Origin: Paraphaeosphaeria minitans
Taxonomy: Eukaryota > Ascomycota > Dothideomycetes > Pleosporales > Didymosphaeriaceae
DNA length: 64,000 nt
Direction of reading: 5' to 3'
Assembly (NCBI GenBank): GCA_015832175.1
Contig: WJXW01000015.1
Coordinates: 1,426,001 to 1,490,000 of the forward strand
Below the pieces are notes generated by a model. It was not told the origin of the DNA, did no database searches, and worked only from the letters and a program-made list of their open reading frames with translations. The position numbers were made by a program, and so were the translations under genes. Of the stretch, positions 22,038 to 31,350 are shown in pieces. Every line of letters begins with the position of its first letter. The first letter of the stretch is position 1.

Positions 22038-22551
22038 CTAGTCCCTCGGCACGACGCTTTCCTTCGCTCCTTGCAGCGCGCAACTAAGTCTAGGCTTCTG
22101 TCGCAAGCAATCTGTGGCGTTGATGCGATGCTCGTGCTTTGCATGCTGTCTCATGCGGTCCCAGTTTATTGTCTTGGACGTCGAACAATGTAAACAGCGG
22201 TAGCCTGAAGAGAGTGATGCAGACCCATACTCGCGGGGCTTGAGGTCCATGATATTCTCGAGCAGTCGGCCACCCCTCAAACTGTGCTGCCATTGTGCGT
22301 CGCAGGTGAGCTGGAAGCTTGTGATTCTCCCGTAGATGGGCATTTAGGTGCTGGTAGGGGAATGCGACTTTGCAAGAAGTGCACACGGTTACGCGTTCGC
22401 TGGCTACGAAGGTGAGCGGATTCGATGCTATAGCGTTGGCCTGCCGTTCATAATTAAACGTTAGCAAGTCGGGGACATCTTCCGTCCAGGTTTTACACGC
22501 ACCGTAGAAGCTGCTATGGACTCTGGGGTTTCTACGATCAAACTTTTCCAC
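22038..22551 (-). pseudogene. OrsD-like (DUF3505) zinc-finger protein fragment, frameshifted
   Basis: The first part reads VTVCTSCKVAFPYQHLNAHL-x-ENHK, a C-x2-C..H-x3-4-H finger followed by a helix and FEGWPTA. The frame then changes, and a second finger appears as GYRCLHCSTSK..DRMRQHAKHEH. This pair of fingers separated by an FxxWP segment is typical of fungal OrsD-domain proteins, which are found both as stand-alone genes and near mobile DNA. One frameshift in the region 22230-22330 separates the halves. No start codon can be assigned. Function unknown. Confidence 0.6.
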
Positions 22552-22644
22552 CGCCTAGAGATTAACAAAATAGATTATGGGAGTTGCCGGGGCAGGCTAA
22601 ACCCAAACTCTTTTCACGGAGTCGTCCTGTATACCAACGACAAA

Positions 22645-22965
22645 TTAATGACACACCCCGTGTGCATCCAGTGCATGCCTCATGAAATGTCCTATCCCGT
22701 CCAACTTCTCAGAACAAGAAGGGTGACGACATTCAAACTCACCCTGATACTGAGGGTCCTTGAAATGTACCTTAATGTGCTTCTTAAGGACGTTCTTTCG
22801 CATTATAGGGCGCATGCGCCATTCGTAGGAGCCTCGACCTATACAAAGAAGACATACGGGGTGTGGGGGGATCATTGGGTATAGATGATGAAGAGCATTA
22901 CTCCTTGAGGCGAGATGTACGTCAGCTGTAGATGAAGCCAGATCACAAACGGAGGCGAGGGCCAC
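22645..22965 (-). pseudogene. C2H2 zinc-finger fragment resembling the C-terminus of FluG/DUF3435-type proteins
   Basis: The readable part is CLLCIGRGSYEWRMRPIMRK, then LKKHIKVHF, and FECRHPSCSEKLDGIGHFMRH with a final ALDAHGV. This arrangement (C-x2-C..H-x3-H, then CxHPxCxxxLDGxxHFxxHAxxxH) is familiar from the end of fungal FluG-domain and DUF3435 proteins. The upstream catalytic or recombinase-like part is not present in the neighbouring sequence, so this is a fragment. It lies on the same strand as the OrsD-like relic and the two could be remains of one locus. Confidence 0.5.
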
Positions 22966-24660
22966 TGCTCCTTCGACTCGGGGAAGGGTGACAGCGACGA
23001 GGCTATCTGTTCGCCTGCACTATGTTATGGCACCGACGGTATACCAGGTTTCGATGAGCGCCTTGTCTTTAGGGCTTGGAACAGAGTTCAGCCTTATCAA
23101 CGTAGTGGTTGGTCAGCTTGCGACACGCATCATACTGTACCTTGACAATCTCATTCTGACTTCCTTTGCCGTGCCACATTCACGACTACAGGTCCAAAGC
23201 GCGAATCTGCCTCGGCTCGGTGTACAGCCAATCGTTCATCAGTTTAAATCGGACGTGTGTCCTGCTGCGAACGACGTCTTTGAGAGTTGCCGTTTCCGGT
23301 ATGCTGGGCATGCCGCCTTCGAATGCCTTGATCGGACGTGCACTGCGTAGGACTCTCAAAACTTTCATGGCAAGCCGCTGTAGCCACTGCGAGCGTCATT
23401 TCCTTCCGCAGAGGCGGTAGAGCAGGCAAACATCGGAGTGGGCTTTCGGCATCTCGCTCCAGATGCCTCTGGGGCACGGTGAATAAACCTCAGCATCAAG
23501 GGTCCTCTAAGACAGCCTCGAGGTAAGGCTGCGAAGAGGTGAGCCACCAATAATAAGCAAGCGTTGCCGTCGATATACGTCAGCGAACCTTAGCCATAGT
23601 TTACCATCGGCGTGATACCAGATTGCTTGCGGCACTCGATTGAGAAGCGCCGACGGTGTATGTCCAGGCTTGCAAGGGGAGGTGAATTCATCGCGTTGCG
23701 TTGCAACAAACGGACAGCAGAACGTCTATATTCACGCATTGTTTAGCTTTGCCAAACTCAATCAAATGTTGTGGAGCAAACAACCAAGTCTGGGAATTCC
23801 ACACAGTGGCGCTGTCGATTTACCGGTAGGCGAACTTGGCGCGCCTCTAGGCGCTTGTCTCTCAATGCAAACATGATCTGCACCGGACACGATATGACGT
23901 GAAGCCAATCGTTCCTCAGTATGAACCAGACCTGGGCCCTGCTGCGAACGACGTTTTTGAGAATTGCCGTTCCCGGTATACTAGACATGCGGCCTTTGAC
24001 TGCCTTAATCGGACCTTCAATACCACTGTAAGCGTCCTTCCCTTCATCAGAAGCGGTAGAGCAGGCAAGCATCGAGATGGGCTCTCGGAATCTTCCTCCA
24101 GATGCCAAGCGTACATCGCATCCTATCGCAGCAACCCGAAGGCGCGACCCACTAAGCATGGTTTGGCCCCAGCGTGAGGGCGCTTGAGGTTTAGGCGCTG
24201 ATATGACATATCTTTCTGCCTATGGATTCTCTGCGAGAAACTGATGTTTCAACGGTATCTGTGAGGTGGTTCGTGCGAGGGGTGATGCCGTTCAGCACGA
24301 GGGCTCGTCGATGCGGCACGTAGCAAACATTGTCGGTTGGCGATGGGCTGACCAGGAAACCCATCAGTGACTGCGTACGTGTGTTGTACCTGTATTAGAG
24401 AGGTGATTGGGCTCTGTCATCACTTCGTGTCGCCGTCGCAATTAGATGTTCGATAGACAGGTCATGTTATTAGCTTGCTTGTCAATTTGCTGGTCTGTCC
24501 CCGCAACGGCCGCAACGGCTACCCTGCAAGTGCCGAATCGACGCGGAGGGACGCGTGATGGCCTGTAGGGACTGTTGCGCCTACCAGCAGAAGTGCTTGG
24601 TACAAAACTCGAGTTTTCGTTGTTTGCCGTCTTTCCTTTCTCATGATGGTGTGTACAGCG
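22957..24660 (+). repeat. Dispersed repeat R1, copy 1, interrupted by about 1.2 kb
   Basis: Bases 22957-23040 match 59650-59720 (blocks CTCCTTCGAC and CGACGAGGCT), and 24255-24660 match 59730-60160 (blocks CTGTGAGG, CGTCGATGCGG, TGGCCTGTAG/TGGCCTATAG and TTTGCCGT/TTTGTCGT). In the second copy the two parts are contiguous, so 23041-24254 here is an insertion. No coding content was recognised in R1. Confidence 0.65.
23224..24107 (-). pseudogene. Two diverged tandem copies (A 23224-23550, B 23902-24107) of an unknown coding relic
   Basis: Both segments translate on the minus strand to the same pattern: a (M)FACSTASAEG or (M)LACSTASDEG segment, then PIKA, SIPETATLKDVVRSR or SIPGTAILKNVVRSR, then a KLMNDWL or ILRNDWL segment. 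The DNA blocks GCTGCGAACGACGT and GCGGTAGAGCAGGCAA are shared too. Frames are broken in both. The family was not recognised. Together they form most of the insertion within R1. Confidence 0.5.
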
Positions 24661-24708
24661 CCCGAATGAGCAGCTGCCAAGGTGTTTGACGAGTCATGCC
24701 ATGACGTC

Positions 24709-25177
24709 ATGCTTGCGAAGGCCATGTCAGCAGACTCTCGAACGCAAAAGTGCAAGATCAATCACACTTCTCTTGAAACACTACAATCGCGCAGATCTTG
24801 GGTTGATGGACTGACGAAGCCAGCAAACTTTACAGCAAGACCGCTGAAAAGGCCAATGCTTCAGGCCCCCGATAGAGATGATTCCAGTCCATCGAAAAGG
24901 CAGAACATTGAGCCCGATTTACGAGCCCACGAACGTGAGTTAAATGCTATAAATATCAACCTCCCTGATGCTTATTCACTGTACAGGGTACCTGGGTTCC
25001 GATGTTTTTGTGTTAACTACGGAGAATGTTGAAGAGATTCTAGAGTCAGGTCAAATCGGTAGTGATTTGCGTTTGCTGGTGCCGGACGTCTTAACGACAC
25101 CACCGTTCGTTACCATTCCAATAACTAATTCTCTAGCTGCGCGGTATACGTCAACAAGACTACCAGATATGTCGTAA
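24709..25177 (+). CDS. Orphan small protein, 138 aa, one intron
   Basis: Exons 24709-24934 and 24987-25177; the 52-bp intron has donor GTGAGT and acceptor TACAG and keeps the frame. The first half is basic and polar with an NLS-like stretch (PLKRPML..SPSKRQ). The second half is an ordinary globular-looking sequence (YLGSDVFVLTTENVEEIL, VPDVLTTPPFVTIPI). A start at 24724 is also possible. No family was recognised. Its stop lies two bases from the stop of the gene on the opposite strand (25180), so the two transcripts must overlap at their 3' ends. Confidence 0.5.
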
Positions 25178-25179
25178 AT

Positions 25180-25585
25180 TCATTGCTGATCTATAATGTA
25201 CCTGAATCTGAGGGTGCCTGTGCAGAGAAAAACCCACATAGGATTCCAGCAGATCAGAACCAATGGAGTGTCTTTCCCAGCACCACCAAGGTATTCGTAG
25301 TCTTCGTCATTCTTCCGGTTGTAGATCCTGAAGGCTCCAGAGTTCTTGGTATCAACCACCACTGCCTTCGTATTTGGAGGAGCTTCCTCGATGCTTTTGG
25401 CCGGAGGTTTGGCTAAAGGTCTGTATTTCCATGGCGATAGACTGCAGCTGTCGCTTCCTGTCTGCACAGCGATCAGTGTGCGTTCCTTTCGAGATATCTG
25501 GAGCCAAAGCAACCTTGTCTTTGAAGAGTTCTAGAAGCCGATCCTGATATCCATCTGTTGTGATCCTCTCCACCTTTGTCGCCAT
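25180..25585 (-). CDS. Orphan small protein, 117 aa, one intron
   Basis: Exons 25585-25514 and 25461-25180, separated by a 52-bp intron (GTTGCT donor, CACTGAT branch-like site, GTGCAG acceptor) that joins the frames exactly. The ATG gives MATKVERITTDG; the C-terminal half contains AVVVDTKNSGAFRIYNRKN, GGAGKDTPLVLICWNP and a hydrophobic end (MWVFLC). No family was recognised. It converges on the 138-aa gene with two bases between the stops. Confidence 0.45.
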
Positions 25586-25916
25586 TCACCAAATTCGGTT
25601 CCTTCGATCGATAATCGTTGCGAAAGTGTCGTGCGAATCCTTTGCGCGAATGATGTGTAGGAAACGAGTCTTCCCAAATGGCATTTGCGTAATGTTGACT
25701 GCTCAGTCACAGCGGTAACAGGATGTGTAGGTTGCGGACCTTGCCACGACGAGTTTGCCGAAACGCTCGGACCTCTCACGTGCTAGGCTGAAGCACGGCT
25801 GCCCAAACTCGATCATGTGCCCCTCATCTATCGTCATATAGTGAGCAAATCCTCGTAGTAGCCCACGCAACGACCACAAGCATAACGAACCTCACCACTA
25901 AGTTGATAATTCCTCC

Positions 25917-26333
25917 TCAATATGAAAATGATCCTGCCGCCGTTCGTAAACGAATGTCTCTATAATGGCACAACCAAATTGGAGGATTGCCACGAACCTT
26001 TGTGCGAAACTTCGGACGATAATCCTAATGTAATCTGCTTCTCTGCTCCTGCGCAATACAGATATTGACTTTTACCAGCGAAAAAGTTCTTGAACGTGGT
26101 GACGATACGAAGACAATCTTGGCGATATTTTCCTACAAGCATTTCTCGTAGACAAATAAATAGCTACCTTGATATATTGTTTCCCGCCTTCGCTAGCGCC
26201 ACTTCCCCAGTTGATATATCTATCCAGCAGAGAAACAACGAAGCGGTGGCTGCTATTCACCTCAGTAATTGATTCAATACGCGCTAATCGGTCATGCAAA
26301 TGTCCGAGGTGTACGTTACGCCTTGCAAGTTCC
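25917..26333 (-). CDS. Hypothetical gene, 3' exons only
   Basis: A coherent reading runs LARRNVHLGHLHDRLARIES, then VVSLLDRYINWGSG and GGKQYIK. After a 35-bp intron (26167-26133) it continues ENIAKIVFVSSPRSRTFSL, and after a second intron (26074-26025) DYRPKFRTKVRGNPPIW to a TGA at 25919-25917. The first intron is unusually short, and the 5' exon could not be placed (a TAA lies upstream in the same frame), so this may be a decaying gene. Confidence 0.35.
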
Positions 26334-26540
26334 TGCAGGCTACCATATTTGTGATCCCTTTACTGTTTAATTTCGAGAGGCTTTTAGACACAGGAAGCTG
26401 ACGATTTAACACTTTGTCGTCGCCCTGGTAGGCATTCCTTACGTAATAACCAACCCGCTGGCGGGGCACTACACGTGTACTTTGGTCACATGTGAAGGCC
26501 ACGCTAAACGGGTCACCTAGTGCAGTCCCCAATAGGTAAG

Positions 26541-26800
26541 TGCGACCTGGCCGGGGTTGATTTACAAAGTGCGACTCGAACAGGGGTAATTTACAAAGTG
26601 CGACTCGAACAGGGGTAATGTACAAAGTGCGACTCGAACAAGGGTAATTTACGAAGTGCGACTCGAACAGGGGCCATTGTCAATCTGCGACCAGACTAGG
26701 GGTGGCCATCAGAGTGCGACCTGGCTAGGATCAATTTTCGGAGTGCGACTTGACGACTCGAAAGGGTCCATATCCGCAATGTGACTTGACCAATTACAAT
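26541..26800. repeat. 29-bp minisatellite, eight units
   Basis: The motif TGCGAC (last unit TGTGAC-like) recurs at 26541, 26570, 26599, 26628, 26657, 26686, 26715 and 26744, exactly 29 bases apart; a ninth at about 26780 is offset. The most regular units read GTGCGACTCGAACAGGGG followed by TAATTTACAAA. Units decay toward the right. There are no unique spacers, so this is not a CRISPR array. Confidence 0.9.
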
Positions 26801-28163
26801 TACTGTGGTAAGGCTGCATATTCCCGGCTCCATGAGTTTGATCCGCTTAAACGACGTTGACGGGAACTGTTCCTCAGGGTGCGACTTCGCCAGTGGTTAT
26901 CCATATGCGAATTCGGCCCAGCTGCTGCTTCAGGTACATCTGAGTATACATATCCATGGTGAGAATCTTGTTGTTTCCGAATCTGTACCGATAAAGGAAG
27001 CACGTAGCCGCCAGGTACTTGTGTATGATGGAAGCTTCACAGCGGGAGGATTACGACTGGCTTGCGTGCAGCCATTGTTGGCGTTGGTCAGGACTTGAAT
27101 CCGACTCAAACTAGCTCCCGTATGTCATGCGGCATGCATATCCAGGGCTGCTCTGATGCAGCAACGCGCGGATCGAGCAAGGTCGTGGTTTGCAGGATGC
27201 GAGAGAGCATAGCACCAAGAACTAGACTGCGGCAAGCGAATGCGAACCGTGGGGAGGAGGTGCGGTTGTAGAAGAAGCATCAATATATCACCAGAAACAC
27301 TGTAGCCAACCTTTGTATTCCTGCCCTCGCCGTCGTTGTCAAACGCAGGACTATACAGTTTCCTCAGGTGGTTCTTGGTCGATCTAGCATCGACAGAATC
27401 AGACATGAGGCTGCGGCAGCGAACGCGAACAGTGGGGATGCCATTAGAAGACGAGTTTACAATGTCCTCAACAGCACTGTATATCGCGGACAGTCAGCCG
27501 TTTTGTTGCCGTCACTGGCGTAGGAGGCATGGCCCAGCTCGACCTAACTTTGACTCAGCCATGTGCGGCGGGCTGGTTGCGCATTCGAAAGTGCGAGGGG
27601 GATTTTACTGGCGTGCATGCATGATCTAGCTTTGACTTCGCTCAGACCATTCACGCTATCAGGGTCAGGGGTACAGCCATACAGCAACATGATGCGGGAT
27701 TCCACGAAGCGACAATACATGCACAGACGTGGGTGTCTGAGGGTATGCAATTCGACAACGGTTGTTTGGACACATCCTCCGTGGGGAAGATTGTGAATGC
27801 AGATATAAGAGCTCACAATCTCCGTTTCTTGTCAATGCCACAACTGTTCATCTACGTCTGTATCGCTGAACTGGCTATTCAAATTCGCTCGCCTTGGGAC
27901 AGCATCCAGGTCCCGCACGCGTGAAGTCCAAGCATAGAAAAGTAGGTAAGGGCGGATATACCTATCCTGTTTGTCGTAGCTATGAGGGCTGGCCAGCTCT
28001 TTTCCTTTTCTACGGAACTGGCATCTCAGTTTGTAGTTTCTTCTGTTGTTAGCCATCTAGACGCATCACGTTCAACCACGTAAGCACAAGAGGTAAGGAA
28101 AACATTGTCTTCCTTCCAAACACATGTTCATGATTATATAGTTCACTCCCAGACACAATCAGA
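26801..28163. other. No convincing gene; promoter-like cassette at its right end
   Basis: Only weak overlapping frames. Two short segments resemble each other (GCGGCAAGCGAATGCGAAC near 27231 and GCGGCAGCGAACGCGAAC near 27413). The stretch 27690-27850 resembles the upstream cassette of the tiny-ORF family at 51.7-53.1 kb. Confidence 0.4.
27801..27850 (+). promoter_or_regulatory. TATA-like promoter block of the tiny-ORF family
   Basis: AGATATAAGA followed after one base by CTCACAATCT at 27801 is repeated at 53041 with only two differences in 23 bases, in each case about 310-360 bases upstream of a tiny Ser/Thr/Asn-rich ORF. The position, TATA-like core and conservation point to a core promoter or 5' UTR element. 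Confidence 0.45.
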
Positions 28164-28409
28164 ATGTCTGCCAGCTCATCGGACTCCACCACGAATCAGT
28201 CCAACTCATCGGATGGCCAGACTGGCATCAATTCCCAAGCAACCAATGGGGGGACTACAGCCCATGCCAATCACAGCAACACTTCACATGATGCTGGTCC
28301 GGTCACGGTATATTCACATGACTTGGAAGAAAATGCGACTGCACCTTCCAACGCCCACGTCAATGCTTTGCGTGGTGGATCCCAAAACGGTGACAGCACC
28401 TCAAAGTAG
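28164..28409 (+). CDS. Tiny disordered protein, family member 1 (81 aa)
   Basis: ATG at 28164, TAG at 28407. The protein opens MSASSSDSTTNQSNSSDG and is almost wholly Ser, Thr, Asn, Gly and Asp, with no signal peptide, membrane segment or cysteine. The centre has TVYSHDLEEN (about residues 48-57), matching TVYINDLQDN at the same place in the member at 52140. It shares the MS(A/T)SS opening and upstream TATA block with the 51-53.6 kb cluster, which lies over 22 kb away. No known family. Coding status rests on similarity between members, not on length. Confidence 0.45.
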   Translation: MSASSSDSTTNQSNSSDGQTGINSQATNGGTTAHANHSNTSHDAGPVTVYSHDLEENATAPSNAHVNALRGGSQNGDSTSK

Positions 28410-28784
28410 TCGCAATCTACTCATCACTTTAGAAGGCAGTCTTTCATCCATGTTGTAAAGCTCTCTGTTGTTTTTTCGGGTACTACCGGTATCCGAAAGA
28501 CCGCCAGGGAGCGTTGAAAGTCTCTAAGACGAAGTTCGGGTAGCGACGGAAGTCTTCACTGTTCATAGCCAGTCCCTACCAAATACAATCACGTGGCTTT
28601 TTCTTTGGAGTGTATTTCGAATTTCACACAGTAAGGAAAAAAGTATTTCCAGCCGGCTGCCTGACACGTAGTCGACCCTGGGGTCTGCCCCGCTTCGCTC
28701 CGGGCTAAACGTTGGCTCATACGAAAACCAACGCCAACCACCTGCCATGCACCTGTCACCACCTTTGAAGGCTGCGATCCCACC

Positions 28785-29468
28785 ATGATTCTGCACGAGC
28801 ATCTATCTACATCACAACCACTCCAGGAACTTGTTGCGAAGATGGCGCGCCTTATCGAGACAGAAGACAGCATAAAGCAGATAACAGAGCGTCGCATGCG
28901 TCCAGGAATAGCAACATCTACCGAGTCGGATGTGTTCAAGTTTGAATGGAATCCAGCTCTCCAAGCTCTGGCCATCGAGCTAGCCAGAATCTTGGTATGT
29001 GGGGTTCAATCTCTCATTCGTGAAAGCATCTAACCTGTGCAGCAGTCGACGATCACCAAAAAGACACTCGCCAATGCGGGCCTGAGCATCAGAGATCCAC
29101 AGCCTCAGGAGACTGGCCTCACACAACAGGTACTTCTTACGAACGAAGCTATGTTTACATCAAACCGTAATCAGGGCTTTCTCGTCGTACGGCTTCCTAT
29201 TTCCCACGATGCACACCGAGGAATCATACACCACATTCAAACGTGTATTCCGAGACTTAACAAGACACAGTTGAGTGAGTCTACAGACCCAGAGCTTCAG
29301 TTACGAAACGACAAGGATCATTCTGAGCGAGAAAAGATTAAATTGGTCACAGATGGAGTAAGTCTGATCTACCCCGGTGTTGGATTTAGGACCGAGCCAC
29401 CGTTTATTCCTGTTCTCGTGATACCGTTTCCCCTACAGAAGACGCATCATGGGGACGGAGAGCTCTGA
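28785..29468 (+). CDS. Orphan protein, 211 aa, one intron
   Basis: Exons 28785-28994 and 29043-29468, phase 0. The 48-bp intron has textbook signals (GTATGT donor, TCTAAC branch, GTGCAG acceptor). The ATG is in a good context (CCACCATGA). The N-terminal part is helical and polar (LVAKMARLIETEDSIKQITE); the C-terminal part has mixed strands (GFLVVRLPISHDAHRGI, GVGFRTEPPFIPVLVIPFP). No family was recognised. Its stop lies 22 bases beyond the stop of the opposing 619-aa gene, so the coding sequences overlap tail to tail. Confidence 0.55.
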
Positions 29469-31350
29469 TGCATGTTTATAAACGCATTGAATGTAAGGTC
29501 GTATCCCTCGTCATCGGTGAAATCGTTAGCGTATCTTGACGGCCGGTCTGGGTCGCAGCTCTCAAGCGCATGTGTGGTGAGGCCTTCCTGGCGAGGCTCG
29601 TTTCCGGGTGTTGAATCGGTGTCCGGTGGATCATAGTCCTGCGACAGCTCATTGTGCTGAGGTGGCCGCATCTCTCCGTCGGGACTCTCCCCCGGGTGCA
29701 GAGCTGCCCGACCCGTTGGATGGATCCATCTGCTTTCATCATCCTGAAGGGAAACCAGCGGCAGGAGGTCTGCTTGACCATGTGAATGAATCTGCGGGCT
29801 TGTCGTGGACAAATATGATGGCAACTGTTGTAGTGCAGCCCGACTCTCTTGCGTTGACTGCGGGTGGCCGAAATATGTGTTGTCTCGTTCACCACGAAGG
29901 GGATATGTTCGACAACCTACTTGCTCACCGTTACTTCCCGCGCCCATCGAAGACAGGCAATCACTTTGCGCATCAACTGTTGGGCAATGAAGGATAGGCG
30001 ACGGCAGGATCTGCTTGTTTTGAAGCGTTCGGCTATCGCGAGGGTGTGGCATGTCTGCGCTTCCCACGACACCTTGGATGCTAGTAAATGTAGCATCTAT
30101 TCTTGGTGACTCGAACCGAACGCTTCCTGGAGTAGCAATAGCGTTGTGGTCTGTATTGGGGATTATGGCCGTCCCTACTCTTTTCTTCATGCTTTTTCGT
30201 GCCCGTTTCGGTCCTCCGGAAGCCATCTCATTTCCTGCTAGGCGTTTTCTTTCGTCCTTGATCTTTATTTCGACCTTGAAATCACCTTTAGCAACTGTGT
30301 CGCGAACGATGCCGTGCTTAAGAGATTCACGTTCCAAATGGTTAAAAACAAGGCCCATTAAGTTGCTTTTACTTTCTGCAAGCTCCCTCATCGTCCATCC
30401 ATAATGGACAAGGTCGTAGATTATTGCCTTCGCTGCAAGCCGACTCAGTGTCTCAGACCTGCTTATTATATCTGGAATGAGGTCATTCGAATCCTTTTTA
30501 GCAATCTCCCGTTCCTTCTTCTGTTTGAGATACTCCTCATGCTGTTTCTTGAGATAGTCGCAGAGAAAGACAGCATCTCTGCGCGAGAGGTTTTCGATCC
30601 TTGACGGTTAGCCGATACTAGAAGTGGTAAATTTTGGACGTACGCCGAGACTGCCCCGGTGGTGAAGAGGACACCCAAGTCACATGTGTTTGCCAGTACA
30701 TAATAGTTGGGCCTCCTGTCGTATCTGGTCGTTGCTTCTGCGCGGACGTCCTTAGATCCACCCGAAAGAGCATCTAGAGCTTGGGACACTGTTGTCTCTC
30801 CGGGGCCAAGCTTTTTTGAGGAGCGGTAAGAATCCACTGTGTGCGCAAAGTAAAGGATATTGAGTCGTTTGACGTTGTGGTCCAATGCCGCAATAGTCTT
30901 CATACGCGTTAGTGGATCGATTTGTGCCCCGTCTTCGGGGTATAGCTCAGGCACGACCAAAGTCCCTTTGGCAAGATGGTGCACAAGGCTCTCGATTTGA
31001 TCTTCCGGCGCTGTTATTAATTTCTTCTTTGAGGCTTTGGTAGGTCGAGGCTCGGGAATAGCGAGACGTGCAACGGGGCGCGGCGCTGCGCATTCGGCTC
31101 CGGCTTCGGCTAACCACATCTGGAGAAGCTTAATGCGGTCCTGTTTTGTTCCTGACTTCCACCAACCACCAAACACCGACTTCAATGCCTCGGACAAGGT
31201 CAGTCTATTTCTTGTACCGATGCTAAGACTACTTACTTCGCTGCCGCAGACATCACCTGGTGTGAATAATGATAGAGGGTCCTGCAGTCTAGTTGCGGCT
31301 GCGCCAAATGTCGCATCGCTGGGCGCAGCGAGTGCCATTCTACCTTCCAT
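29447..31350 (-). CDS. Orphan nuclear-looking protein, 619 aa, one intron
   Basis: Exons 31350-30644 and 30599-29447. The 44-bp intron (GTACGT donor, GGCTAACC branch, TCAAG acceptor) reconciles what otherwise looks like a frameshift, giving 620 codons with the stop. N-terminal 235 residues look globular. A highly charged helix follows (YLKKQHEEYLKQKKEREIAKK) that could form a coiled coil. Basic clusters GPKRARKSMKKR (near residue 370) resemble a nuclear localisation signal, and the last 200 residues are polar, acidic and probably disordered. No known domain was recognised. Role unknown; DNA or chromatin association is only a guess from composition. Confidence 0.6.

Noticed and set aside
22645..22965. 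Starship captain (DUF3435 recombinase)
   Set aside because: Only a finger-like tail fragment is present; no recombinase domain or element boundaries were seen.
26541..26800. CRISPR-like 29-bp periodic repeat
   Set aside because: Units are contiguous with no unique spacers and the host is a fungus; it is a minisatellite.
30466..30660. Frameshift in the 619-aa gene
   Set aside because: A canonical 44-bp intron (30643-30600) restores the frame exactly.
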